Positions 49,740-61,614 of a stretch of 64,000 bases of DNA are shown here, one piece after another; within the stretch, counting starts at the first letter, position 1; every line of letters starts with the position of its first letter. The stretch is from contig JAJNNQ010000003.1 in assembly GCA_027886175.1 (NCBI GenBank), positions 5,309,501 through 5,373,500 on the forward strand, written 5' to 3'. This DNA comes from Phylloscopus collybita (taxonomy: Eukaryota; Chordata; Aves; Passeriformes; Phylloscopidae). The position numbers and the translations under genes were made by a program. The notes below the pieces were generated by a model, which was not told the DNA's origin, did no database searches, and saw nothing but the letters and a program-made list of their open reading frames with translations.

Positions 49740-49779
<40 letters not shown>
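49740..49779. repeat. Poly-T run, 40 nt
   Basis: Forty uninterrupted T, the longest homopolymer in the window. It could be the tail of a minus-strand retroposed sequence, but no body or flanking target-site duplication is convincing. Its length may be inexact because of sequencing slippage. Confidence 0.93.
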
Positions 49780-49780
<1 letters not shown>

Positions 49781-49943
49781 GAAAATAGTGCAGAAATAAA
49801 CAGCATATCATTAACCTTCTTAAGGTTTGGGGTTTTTTTTGCAAATCAGACAGATGGTGGGTATAATGATCTCACTTTTCAGTGCTCAAAATGTGTGCAG
49901 GCTTGGTGAAGGGGAATGCACAGTGACGTGAGAAATTTTTAAA

Positions 49944-50070
49944 CCACTTCTGCCACACTTTTACGTGGCCTCAAGCAAACCATTTCATCACTCACCTGTT
50001 TTCCATTCTCCAGATGGAAATGCAAAAACATTTGTACCTCACAGGTGAGTTGTGTTGTAAAGTCATTCAT
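49944..50070 (+). mobile_element. MIR SINE fragment
   Basis: The order of blocks matches the MIR core and 3' part: CTTCTGCCACACTT (49947-49960) for the element's TCTGCCACTTACTAG; GTGGCCTCAAGCAAACCATT for GTGACCTTGGGCAAGTTACTT; GTTTTCCATTCTCCAGATGG for GTTTCCTCATCTGTAAAATGG; and TTTGTACCTCACAGGTGAG (from 50031) for AGTACCTACCTCATAGG, then GTTGTG. Divergence is high, as expected for an element that amplified before mammals and birds diverged. No function is implied. Confidence 0.72.
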
Positions 50071-52475
50071 TTCTAAGATATACTCACACACACAGGAGTG
50101 CTGTAAGAACAGTAATAAATACAAGAAATGTTGAAGCCAGAAAAGAATTGAGACTCAAAAGGGAGGGAAAACAAGAGTGCTCAACTCACTTTTGTGCCTC
50201 TGAAAATTCCTCCAATGGTTCTAGCTCAGATCTCAGCAGTCCCTGAGTCTATATAACCCTATACATTGCATTTAGTATTAAATTTGACTGTACTTGAATC
50301 TCTGACTTTATTTCCCCCTGCTCAGCCTTTAAGTGCTGCCCAAAGCTTCTGTTTCTGACCACACAGGGAGAATTTTGCTTAAGTCACCTTGTGTTAAGCC
50401 TGAGTTCAGTACTTAGATATATTTCCCTCCTGCTATTCCTCTCGTGTCGTGTGGTGCCAGTATGTTCTGGGTAATCTCAAGCAGTTTACTGGCATACATG
50501 TTTATTTTCTCATTTCTGCTACATATCTGTTCAGTTTCCTGTTTTCTGAACCCTAGAAATTAATTTTAGCATGGTTGTATCACGTCTTGCATTCACAGAG
50601 CCTGACTCATTTCTGGTGCCGTCTGTTACACACTTGGAATCTTTGCATTGTGCTGCCTAAAGTCTGATAGTCAGGAGCAGCCACATTACTCCCAGTACTG
50701 CTTCATATGCACTTATCAGGCCCAGGGGCCTGCCAGGTAATGTTAGATTTCCTATTCTCCTACAAAATGCATGGTACCACACTGTTTTTTTAAATGCATA
50801 TACAGGTTTGGTTGTTTTTTCTTTTCCCTCTAACTTTGATATTGTGCATAGACTTAATAACGAGACATTAATTGCAGCAACATTTTTGATGACTTTGCAA
50901 TTCAACATTGAAAATAATGGCTTGGAAAGGGCATAGCTCAAGGTTTTTAGGAAAAGGCTTTCAATCCCAAATGGAGTTAAATGCAGATTTTAAAAAAGCA
51001 ACTTGTTTATTGCGATGCTGTGTTCGCTGTGTTTACAAAGTGTATCAAATATTCAGTGGGTCCTCTTCTTTCCAATGTGGAATTTTCTCTTTTGCTCTGC
51101 TGCAGAAGGGCAGTGCAACTTCCATGACTTCCTGCCATTATATGTACAAAGGTCTATGGTAGCAGTGGAGGGTTTTCCAGCCCAGTGGGGCTTATATGGG
51201 TGGTTGGAAAATTGGAACAGGATTCTTACTTGTCTTTCCAAGTCACCATTACACCTGGCAGAGCTGGGATTTCCTGAAGGTTGCTGAATACCACTGGCCA
51301 TGGCAAGTGGGCAGTGAATTCCTTGTTTTGCTTTTTTTTTTTTTTTCACTTGCTGTAGAATCACAGAATCACTTCGTCTATAATAATTTGAATTGTTGTA
51401 AATCCAGTTCAGTTTTCAGTGCAGAAGTTTCAAGGAATACTGGCAATCTTCGTTTTAATATATGCTCCCTCCAAAAGAAACAGCACAAAGCTGCCTGATG
51501 TACATTTGTCAGCTTTATTCCAAATCCCCTAATAAAACAAGGAGCATGAGTCCTACTCAGCTGCTCCAGTAACTCCTACCCTCAAGGAGCTAAGAGTTTT
51601 ACACTAAACCAAATTCAGTATAAAGGACATCCAGCCTCAGTCTTACCCTTAACAAAGAGAATAGGAAAATCCCATTTTGACCATACTCATCCTGCTGCTG
51701 GAATAACTGTTGGGAACAGGCAGCCAGCAGTCAATCCCTTTTCCTCTTGCAGACACCTCTAACCATTGCCTAGGGAAAGGATAAGCTATATCCAGTCGTA
51801 CTCTTATTTCCATTTCTTCTTCCATCCTCCTCTTGTGACCTCTGCTAATCCCTTTCATCCTCCAAAGCCAAAGGAAACCTACATCTAAAGTTGCTCTTAT
51901 CCTTTAACTCTTCCAAAAATAAAATGCTGCAGCAGCTTCTGAAAAATGTTTTTAATATGTGCTTAAGTGCCTCTGATATTTCTGCAGTGATCTCAGACAT
52001 CTGAGTGCTGTGTGAACTACTTATTTTTAATAGCAAAATATTGACCTAGGATTGTGGGGTGTGTTTCAGAAAACACAGCAAAACAGAAATTCATCCTTTT
52101 ACAAAAGGCTACCAAAGGCTTATGAGCCACATGATTTCCACTTAGCCTTGTAAAGTAGGGCATAACTGCAACTTGCTTTTGTAATGTGGCCTTGCAGTGG
52201 CTTTCTGCCTTTCTCATTTTTAGAAAAGACTGTATTTATATTTGTTTGGGGGCATTTTACATAATCAGGGAGTCATGGATTACTAAAACGGATCTGGAGT
52301 TGTAAATACAACTCCAGGCTCTCAATGCAAGGGCTCGTTGTCTCACTGAGTGTCAGATTCAACACTAGACACAAAATTTCTGTGATCCTTCTTCACTATG
52401 TCAGTCACTGTTGGTAACGAGTAAATAATCTTGTAGCATATTCCTACTGCTCATCCAAGTGTGGTTTCATGTGGT

Positions 52476-52535
52476 TGGTTTGTTTGTTTTGTTGGGGTTT
52501 TTATTATTTACTTGATTTTTTATTTTTTAAAAAGG
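52476..52535. repeat. T/G-rich low-complexity tract
   Basis: GGTTGGTTTGTTTGTTTTG followed by T-rich sequence, the same kind as 9312-9369. Confidence 0.85.
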
Positions 52536-53519
52536 ATCATATTTCAGAAGTTTGCTGGAGTAACTGTGGTTTTCTTTTCACAGATGCTAATTAACCTTTG
52601 ACTAACTTAACTATCAGTAGGTGTGGGAATTTTTGATATGTTCAAAGTCATGGTGATTTTATTCTCATGAGTTTGCCCACTGGAGGAGCTTACTATCCTA
52701 TCAGACCACAGAAAGAAGAAAGGGGAAATGATTTTATATAGCTTAAAATATTAACTTACTTCTGATAGCACATCCTAGTTTAATTAGCTCTTTTGGAATT
52801 TTTTTCTAGGTTGCCTAGCATTCTGCTGCTATGCAGTGGCTTAATATCTGCTTCTGCAAAGTATTTAAGAAAAAAAATGTGGTTAAGGTATAATTTTACA
52901 ACTTTACATTTATTTTTTAGAGAGGTCTACACAGAGCTTTAGGCACCATAATGGATAATTATTAACCTAACTGAAAAGCAGCAGCATTGGTAAAATAATT
53001 AAAAAGAATCAGCTGGCAGCTCTCTACAGAAGATCTCCTTTCCTTTCTATCCTTTTCATCAAAGTACATTTTAAGGCTTCTCTGAATTGTCTTCTCTGAA
53101 GTGTTTTTAGAAGTTCCTGTTCATGTAAGCAGGATGAAGCCAATGATGCTCACAGGAGTTACTTGTGTATTTAAAGCTCCTCAAATGCTTATGTCTTAAA
53201 TGTTTTGCCACACTATTACTGTAGCCTTGATTTCCCATCTGTACAACCTGCCTTAGGTACACGAGGTGATTTTCATTTCCTTATTCTACTTTCTATGAGA
53301 AACTGCTCAAAGAAATGCCTCCTTTGAGCCTGAGCTGTACTCTTTGAAAAGTTTGTTTTCTTTATAAATTGAAGACAAAAAAAAATTCAACAGTTTTAAA
53401 ACAGCTTGATGGGTTATGATGGTAATAAAACATACTTTCTCTTAATTTTCAACAGTTCAGACTTTTATATTAGCAAATAAGCAAGTATGTGACCATTATG
53501 GAATAATGTTCAGTGTTCT

Positions 53520-53567
53520 GCCTTTTAGGAGCTCTCCTTTTTAGGTGCTCTCCCTTTTAGGAGCTGA
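53520..53567. repeat. About 16 bp imperfect tandem repeat, 3 copies
   Basis: Three units of the form CCTTTTAGGAGCTCT follow one another with small length changes. Confidence 0.88.
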
Positions 53568-53928
53568 GATTTGCCTCTGATTACAATCTCAACTTCTTTT
53601 TCTATTCATTAGCACTATTAGTCACCCAATTAGTCACCTGATTATCTTAAATTAATGCTATCAATAGATATGTTTTCAGATTCGAGTTTGAAACGTTATA
53701 TTTCTGGCAAGGCACTGCGATAATTATTCAAATGTCTTTGTTAGATGGAGGATGACTCGATGCAAAGTGCCCTCTTTTTCCTTCCTTGCAGTGAAAGTAG
53801 GGAAATCCAAAGGTTTTTGATTCTACCGGAATTGTTCTGCACAATTTTCCTCACCACCATTTGAGAGGGAAACCTGGTTGACTTGTCCTACCAGGCAGTG
53901 ATTCAATCAGTCTCTGATTTCACTGCAT

Positions 53929-54116
53929 TAGGAGGAATTTCTTCAGAGAGAGGAATGGGCTGCCCAGGGAGATGGTGGGGTCACCGTCCCTGGAGGTGTT
54001 TAAGGAAAGATTGGGCATGGATTCAGTGCCATGGTCTGACAGGGTGGTCTGTAGTCAAAGGTTGGACTCGACCATCTCAGAGGTCTTTTCTGCCCAAATT
54101 ATTTCTGTGATTCTGT
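53929..54116 (+). mobile_element. CR1 LINE 3' end
   Basis: The segment carries the hallmark CR1 3' sequence in order: GAGGAATTTCTTC, GAATGGGCTGCCCAGGGAGA, GTCCCTGGAGGTGTTTAAGG, CAGTGCCATGGTCTG, GTCAAAGGTTGGACTCGACC and ATCTCAGAGGTCTTTTCTGC, ending in the terminal TCTGTGATTCTGT unit at 54116. About 20 bp are missing between the first two blocks compared with my memory of the family. It is 5'-truncated, as nearly all CR1 copies are, and encodes nothing. This is the clearest sauropsid marker in the window. Confidence 0.93.
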
Positions 54117-55734
54117 CCTGACCAGATGCAGTCACATCCATGCACTTTTTTCCTCCTTGTTCTGCCCACCCTGCCTGCCCCCCGTGTTTCCTCCTGCCAC
54201 AAAACCAGGTAAACACAGGTTCACAGGACCCAAAGGAGAGAGAGAGCAGATGTGTGCTGCAGGATGTCCAAGCCATTCCCATCACTCAGAGCCAGGCAAG
54301 TGCCTGAGGTGCCTGGTTTAATGGAGCTGCTCCTTCATCTGCAGCAGGGGCTGTCCAGTGCCATGCCGTGGTTTTTCTGTTTGACAAAATGTTAAGTTGG
54401 GAAAATCTGTTACATTCAATATTTGCCCCCTTAGACAATATCTTACTTCTGTGCTTCATCAACCAAAATCATGAACGCAGTAAGGAAGATGGAGCTGTTA
54501 CGCTGGCATCCATTCTTCTTCTGGGAAGATATTTGTGTTTTAAGAACGATTCCTATGTCATACAGCTTACTAGTCTAGTAAGAAACTTGGATACATATTT
54601 ACAGACATTCATTGTGACTCATCAAGTAAATCACACTCATTTTCCAAATTAGTACTGTATGCCTATCAAATATGTACTTTACAGACAGCTGTGGTCCATT
54701 AAATATATCATTTTCTTCTTAAGAAAATTAAAATTCAAAGTTGAAAGGAAACTTTGGGGAAAATTTTTTAGCAAAATGGAATTGGAACATTTTTTCAAGT
54801 GAGAAATTTTATTAGGAGGATATACAAGGACAGGTTATCTCAGCCTGAACAAGTGGGTGTAACAAGGCAGATGTAAATGTAACCTCTTGCTGCCAAAGTG
54901 ATATAGGTTTCTTGATATTTTGTTTTCCCTTCACAGGTAATGTTATTTTTACTTTGAAGGATGATGGGAAGGGAGGATCTTTATTTCAAGCTTGAAACCC
55001 AAAATAGACTCTGCAGTTTAATATTTGACATAATAGATATGACAGATGCAACTAGTTGGAAGACTTTAAATGTTCTGTGAATTTTGCATATGACACACAC
55101 TGATTTGAATCACCCATCTGTGCCTTCAATGACGTGCACTAATTGCTCAAAACAATAGAATATCAGACTATTATATAGGTGTGATGCTACACAGTGCACT
55201 CATTTTAATGAGAGTTTATATTCAGTTCTTCCTGTCTGCGTGAAATGAACCCCACAGAAAAAAAAATAATAATGAACCAACTAATTTTATGAAACTGGAA
55301 TTGATGGCAAGAAATGCAGTAAGACAGTGTTTCCTGTGAAGGATGTGCGCTCCTCACCACCCATTTCTGTCAGATTCTCATTTCTGGAAACTGCTGGTGG
55401 GGTCCAGCTGCTGATTAAGATGTTGTCGTGTGGCTGTGACTGCAAACCAGAACCACTCACAGCAGCTGGAGGAGTGGTGGTGCAGGTTTGGAGGTGCCAG
55501 CAGGTGGAGGGATCTGCAGTGAGTGTTTGTGGTGTGGGCTGTGTTGTCTACGTGGCTCTGTGGTTGTTAAAGTCTCTTACCGACAGGGTCCTTGCTTATT
55601 TAGCTCTCATGTGGGGAGCTACATTTAGTGTTTGAGTGTCTCACAGTAGTGATGCCTTAAGTTTGAGCTTTCATGTTTTTCAGAGTCTGTGCTGCCCAGG
55701 GGTGCAGTTCATATTAAGTGCCAGTCAGCTCTCT
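54117..55734. other. Non-coding sequence, no gene seen
   Basis: Sequence after the CR1 is GC-rich for about 250 bp, then AT-rich to 55300, then GC-richer again. The 94-codon frame at 54368-54652 and the 102-codon frame at 55327-55635 have no recognised domain. Confidence 0.58.
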
Positions 55735-56080
55735 TCACAGAGTAGGGAGACAAAACAAACCCTTTTCCTGCTGGAGACCAAGGACAACTTTCAGGCCCAA
55801 AAGCACAAACAAGGGTGGCTGAAGGGAGGAACAAGGAGGATGAGGCCTCACAACCTGACACTGTAATTGGACAATTAAGCAAAGGGACCAAAACTTATAA
55901 AAATGTAAGATTTCGTGACTAGTCAGCCATTTTGTGACCGTTTTGGGCCCACCTTGGGTGTAGCCCTGGCCAGGCCCTGTCCTGCCCAAGGTGAATCCTG
56001 GAGGCCCTGGAGACTCTGTCCAGTCTCTGTTTCAGGTCAGCCTTCCCAAGGCATCAGTTTCTGGCCACCATGAAGGGACA
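55735..56080 (+). mobile_element. LTR-like segment of an endogenous retrovirus (boundaries uncertain)
   Basis: The order of sequence resembles a songbird LTR: a U3-like part with repeated A/G-rich AACAAGG units (55800-55840), GTAATTGGACAATTAAGC (55864-55881), a TATA box in CTTATAAAAATG (near 55894-55905), then an R/U5-like part with CAGCCATTTTGTGACCG, TGGGCCCACCTTGG and GCCCTGGCCAGGCCCTG. Recognition is from memory. I could not find matching target-site duplications or convincing TG/CA ends, so this is a fragment or my limits are wrong. No internal viral genes are adjacent. Confidence 0.5.
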
Positions 56081-59000
56081 GTGAGGCACCTGGAAAGAAG
56101 TCATCAGTGGAACTGATGAGGTGCCAGTGCATCCTGCTCACAGTGTGGCAAAAATTTCATTGCTCATCAGTGGTTCCAGTGGAAGGCCCTGGGGAGGGCA
56201 CCTCAGAAAACAAAGGATGCACTGGCACAGCTGAGAGTGATGTGTTTCATTGCAGCAATTATTAGGTTCTTTGAGTAGCTGTAAGCCAGTTCTTGTGGTG
56301 TTTGTCACAGCTCTTAGCAGAGTTCCAGCCATCCGTGGAATCTGAGGTTCTGTATGTGTTATTCAGGGTGGAGGAGGGCCAGCTCAGGTGGGATTTGCAC
56401 CGATGTCAGTCACACGTCTGGTTTTGGGAAGCAGCCTCCTGCAAGGAAGGGTTACAGCTGGCAGAACTCCACAGCCAGCTGGAAATCTGCCAAAGCTGCT
56501 CTTACACTGATGCCATGTAATGGGTTGGGATGGAGCCGGAGGGGGAGGTGGGCGGGGAAGGAGGGTGACCAGGGAAGAGCCCTGAAACTTCTGGGAGAGC
56601 AGTTCCAAGCTGTGCACCTGGCCCAGCTCAGCCTGCAAGCACTGGAACCTCGTCCAAACCCACAGTGAATCGTGACCTTATATAAAAATGCTTTTAATTT
56701 ACAAACAATACTGATTGTAAAGTTGGTTTAGCGCTTTACATTGAAATATAAAACAACTCTACTTTTTCACACTTTCTGACAATGCAAAACTATTCAGTTT
56801 CTTCTGTTAAATGGACCATTTCATTTGTGTTTGTCCATTTCTACAAACCATGTAGAGGTAGACAAAATTCTGTTTATTCTACAAACCCTTCATCATGAAG
56901 GGACTTACTGAATATTATTGACCAGTAATGCTGGCTGGTGTGTTTTCCAGGAAACAAGGTTTAACCAATAAAAGACAAGTGGACACAGTTTATTATTTAT
57001 TTTTGGGGAGCTGATATCAGTAAAATGTTCCTTTTCTTTTGCTTTCAAATATTCTGTCTGCATCTAGTATTTCTCCAGCAGATATACACAAGCTGTGTAC
57101 AGAAAATCCCAGGAGAAAGAGAATTATTTTTTAACTCTCACTTTAGCAAAAAAAAATGTAGAAGTCAGCTATGCCCACATACATTTCTAAAACTTTCCCC
57201 TACATTTAAATCACAATGTTAATATACGCTCAGTGCATGTGTATCTCTGAAGGCATGAGTTAAAAGCTCTCAGAAACAATTGAAGTTAATTGGATTGTTC
57301 CCATTTGTCTACATTAAATACCCTGCATTTACAGTTCAGTTAATAATCCCTTAGCTAAAGAGCTGAAATGAATCTGTCTAACACTGCCAAACATTATTGA
57401 ATCCACAATGCTAACAAACTAACTAATTGTACAGGAAAACTGTACGTTTTCAATTCTGCCTCCTAATATGGAAACTACTCATTACTGCTGTGGAAGTGAA
57501 AATGAGAACCAGGATAGCTTTTGCTTATGGACCCAACAGCACAGACAATCTTTGCTGCCCCAGAGGAACAGGCCATCACTGTCTGTTACAGGAATAATCT
57601 TCACTGCCCTCAGTGCTTCTGGTGGTTTGATAGTCTAAAGTATAGTCCTGGTGCCAGTAGTTTGCTGTGCTTGCTGTAGGCACTCATTGTGCTCAGCAGG
57701 ATGGAGCTTGGATGCTGTGATATTTTATTCACTAACTTTGGTTGACTTGGGAAAAGATCATAAGGACTGTTTGCTCAAATAGTCTCAAAAATATTCCTCA
57801 TGGATTTTTTTTTTCATTCTAAACAGAAGATGCCATTGGCCACTCTAAATAAACCAACCTTAACAATTATCACTAATGAGTTAAAGTGGTTATAAAGTAA
57901 CTGCTGTGAGTGTAGTCCTTGCAAAGTGCCCTGTTTAATTTAGCTAATGATTTTGTTACCAAGAGGACCTGTGCATGAAACCTTGGATCTTCATTATAAT
58001 TTAGCAGTGCATACTCTTTATTTAATTTATCAATATTTGTTAGGGGAAAGAAAGTACATTTTATCCCACTAGTCAGTGTGAAACCCCTAGTAACTGTGCA
58101 CATACTGTGATCCCAAGCAAGCTGGCTTCCAGAAGGGAAATAAACAAAAACAGAAGCGAGAGTACCTTTTGTCCAATGCTGAGAAATGCTATGCCTTTAT
58201 CTGCTCTGCATTTTGTTGCTTTCCTCCAGAGAGCAGGGTTATTGTCAGCAGACAAAGAATTAGAAATGTCATATTGTCCCAAACCTGTCAACTCTCACCT
58301 AAGTGGCTGTTGTGAAAATGGAAGCAAGGGCTACTCTGACATTTTGCTCTTAAATTTGCTATGCTTTTTGTAAATAATATATTGTAGTTCTAGACTTGAC
58401 ATTTTTAGATCTGTTTCATTTTGATGATCATTTTCTATTCACCAGCTTCTGTGTTAAGATACTCAATTATTAAAGAGGAAGCATGAAGGCAGAGCAGAAG
58501 GGTTTGGAGCCTCCTGTCCATATAGGAGTCGACAGGAACTGTGTAAATATGTGGTCCCAAGTATCACTGCCTGTCTGGGAGTTCTGCTAGATTAGAAGTG
58601 ATGTGCTGATTTGCTTTCATGCTCCACTCAGTATAAGGACTTTTTTCCTATCCTTTTGGGAATCCTTAATATAACATGCAGAGCAAGTCAACTGTACTTT
58701 CAAAACAGGTACCGTGCTAACACTGAAAACATGTCAAAATGAAAATCATTTTTCTTATGACAAGTATTTGATCCCACTAATCTTCAAGTGCTGGCTGTGC
58801 TGTTCTGGTTTTGTGACTGCTCCATTGCTGAGATGTTTTGAGATTTCCTGCCTAAAATTATGCTCTTCTAAAAATACAGAATGTAAATATGAGGAGATAA
58901 GTGGGGCCAGGCACTTTCCTTCTGACAGCCTTTTATATAAATGCTGTCCCCTCAGCTCTCCCATCGCCGTTTCTCAGAGCTGTGCACTTTGATTCTGTCA

Positions 59001-59827
59001 AAAGGTGTGCTAATGAGAGCAGATATAATTATGTTTCTAAAAGCTGGTGACCACAGTCCAAATTAAATGGTCTTAAATGAAGCTCTGAAAGCTTCAAATA
59101 GCGGAGAAACGTTTGACTTGAAGTATCTTTATTCTTTCTAAGATCCAAGTTAATGGAAAGACTGTAGTTCTGAACACCAGGTTATTAGTATCACTATCAA
59201 TTTCTTCAGTGTGTTTCTGTTCAGTATTACTCAGACCTTCAAAAGTGTAGGAAGAAATCCCTGTGTTAAAAAGGCACATAGGAGAGCCTGCCTGTCTATA
59301 TGTGTACACACATATTTATGTAGCCATATATAACCAAAAGAAAATCCTCCACCTCCACCTTCCAGGAAGAAACTGGGTGAATGTTTTTCAAAGCATTTGA
59401 ACATGACTGTACATGCAAATCTTGGAAATATATCAGAAGTGCTCTTTCTGCCCTTGAGACCAACAAGGAACAGGCCTGTGACTTAGTATCAGCATCAGCA
59501 TTAGATTGGGAAGTTCTGGCCCATGCTGGAGACAAGCCTTGACATTTAACAAGCTGGAGGGTGCAGTTCTGCCCAGTTTTACCTGCTGGGAATGATTCAG
59601 AATACACGACCTCCACCTTGGCTTCTCGCTATAGAATCAGATTTTTTCTATGCTACTCAAAATGTGGCAAGAAATGCAGTGATTCAGAGTTAGCACAAGG
59701 ACACTGAAAGGGTGATCAATATGAACTTTACCTCTAAACTCCCTGCCCCTCTGTCTGCTGAGCATTTGTGAGGACAGGGTTGAAATACAGCTGTACAAAA
59801 TGAGTTTCTTCTCCCCTTTGCCATTTT
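56081..59827. other. Non-coding sequence, no gene seen
   Basis: GC-rich to about 56680 with overlapping unrecognised frames of up to 104 codons, then AT-rich unique sequence. The motif ATTGAAGTTAATTGGA at 57279-57294 may belong to the ancient repeat hinted at elsewhere. No exon or RNA gene is recognised. Confidence 0.58.
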
Positions 59828-59915
59828 TCTGAAGGAATTCAGCTCTGTGAGGTAGCTGGAGTCATTTTACTGATAGTGGCTCAATCAGAAAATGGAGAAA
59901 ATGAGCCTTGCATAT
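59828..59915 (-). mobile_element. Possible MIR SINE fragment
   Basis: On the plus strand TGTGAGGTAGCTGGAGTCAT then TTTACTGATAGTGG resembles the reverse complement of the MIR 3' half (TATGAGGTAGGTACTATT, CCCATTTTACAGATGAGG), followed by a weaker AATGAGCCTTGC block. Divergence is high and the match is short. Confidence 0.35.
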
Positions 59916-61312
59916 CATTCCTGATGGCTGCAGAAGTGTGAGTTTCTAGATTGTAAAACACTGCACAGGTTGCAGTAACTTACACAGTGCTCCAAGCATG
60001 TGCCTTGAAACCACATGACATGAAGTGCATTGGGAAGAGAGGTGGGAGAATCTATTTCATTCCAAACTCTATATGAAAATATTATGCACAATTAACTTCA
60101 TTTTCTCTGCAATGTTCAATTACATGGTTACATGAAGACCAATTTTGCTCTGCTATTTGGGCTGTGAAACTGGGCCTTGAGAGAGCTGGACTGTATGCTC
60201 AGCTGTGCCATAAACAAACCCATATAGCTGCTGTAACACCAGCCCCTGCAGTTAGCAGAATTGGTCAGGAAGAAGGTTTTTCCAGCAGCCAGGGTTGTAT
60301 CTAGCAAAAGAAATTTCTTGTACAGGAACATCAAAGTGATCTCACCTCTCGAGACTGTTGTTCTGGGATCTTTTCTTTACAGAGAGAGGGGTTTGGGGAC
60401 AAGATTAGGAAATTTGTTTATCCAATTGTTGTTTTGGGCTGAGAACAGAAGGCAACAATGAAATAAAAGTGAAATAGTATTTTTAATGTTATTTTGTATA
60501 TAAGTCAAGAGACAGTAGAGAATGCTTTTTTGTAGTGTGGCTTCTTGCTGTAGATGACCCACCCTACCTGTCTTAATCAAGGTAACACAAATTCCCCCAA
60601 AAAGTAGAAAAAAACCAGAACAAACCTTACCAGTTCCCCTAAATTGATGGTATTTTTTTCAGCTGTGGCTTTGTGTGTCCTTATATAAAGGATGCACTCA
60701 CTGCATCCTGACTTGCACTTATTACAACAATGCTAGGGAGAACTTCAAAGGAAAGTGAAGATTAATGTTGATATGTTAATGGCAGTTGTAAGTCTTCCTT
60801 TGGGAACCAAAATTTGGATCTTAAAATTACAGATCTTTAGTTCTATTGCATGATCTAAATATGATCAATTTTTATAAGCTTGTAATCTGAAACAAGTTCA
60901 TATCTTCTTTAAAATTAGGAAGCAATTTGATTATGGGAGCTGTGGAAAACGAATGCAGAATTTTATTTGTATGTACACAGACTAAGAAGCAATGCATTTA
61001 TAAAAAGAGAATTTAATTTCATTGCAGAGCTTTGTGGTAGAATGTTCAAGAGATTGAAATTCTATTTGTTGATTAGATTTATCCACAGAATCACTGAGGG
61101 AAGTTAGAAATTTGGGATGCTCCTCTCTGTTTATCGTTTACTCCTGAGCTGACCTCCTGGCCCAGATGCAAATAGAACAGTTCTGTTAATGGTAGTGAAT
61201 CTATCTTAATATCATTGGATTTAGCCTGTTGACTTCAGAGAACTTACTCAGAAGCTTAAAGTTAAGCGTGTCCATAAGTCTTCATTAGGGTCTGGGTTGT
61301 AGTCATTACCTG

Positions 61313-61328
61313 GAGAGAGAGAGAGAGA
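61313..61328. repeat. (GA)n microsatellite
   Basis: Eight GA units, perfect. Confidence 0.93.
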
Positions 61329-61590
61329 ACTGATTCATGATCTCAGAGCTCAGGTGGTGGCACAGCCATGGAATGCTGCACTCAATTCCTTACTGCATTG
61401 TGTCACCCTGGAGTATGGGTGTCTGTAAAACAACATGAATTATTAATGCAAATAGAATGGTAAAAGCTGTGTGAACTTTTGACATAAGCATGTGAGGTGG
61501 CACTGGAGTTGTAAATGCTGATGGTAATGCCAATATAAGAGCTTACAGCTTCTACTTTTCATGTCCCTTACCCACCCATCCTTCACCTCT

Positions 61591-61614
61591 GGAGCACTCC
61601 AGCTGGAGTGTTCC
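61591..61614. repeat. 24 bp near-perfect palindrome
   Basis: GGAGCACTCCAG is followed with no spacer by CTGGAGTGTTCC, its reverse complement except for one base. The centre is CAGCTG, itself an E-box. Confidence 0.9.

Larger units (their letters stand above)
50071..53928. other. Non-coding sequence, no gene seen
   Basis: Unique AT-rich sequence. A T15 run near 51338-51352 is followed by GTAGAATCACAGAATCAC, which resembles the terminal unit of a minus-strand CR1, but nothing of the CR1 body follows. Frames up to 103 codons are unrecognised. Confidence 0.6.

Noticed and set aside
51349..51372. GTAGAATCACAGAATCAC as a CR1 terminus
   Set aside because: Only the terminal unit matches. No CR1 body follows, so it may be chance.
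54368..54652. 94-codon ORF on + with a protein-like appearance
   Set aside because: No recognised family, no splice sites framing it and no codon-bias evidence.
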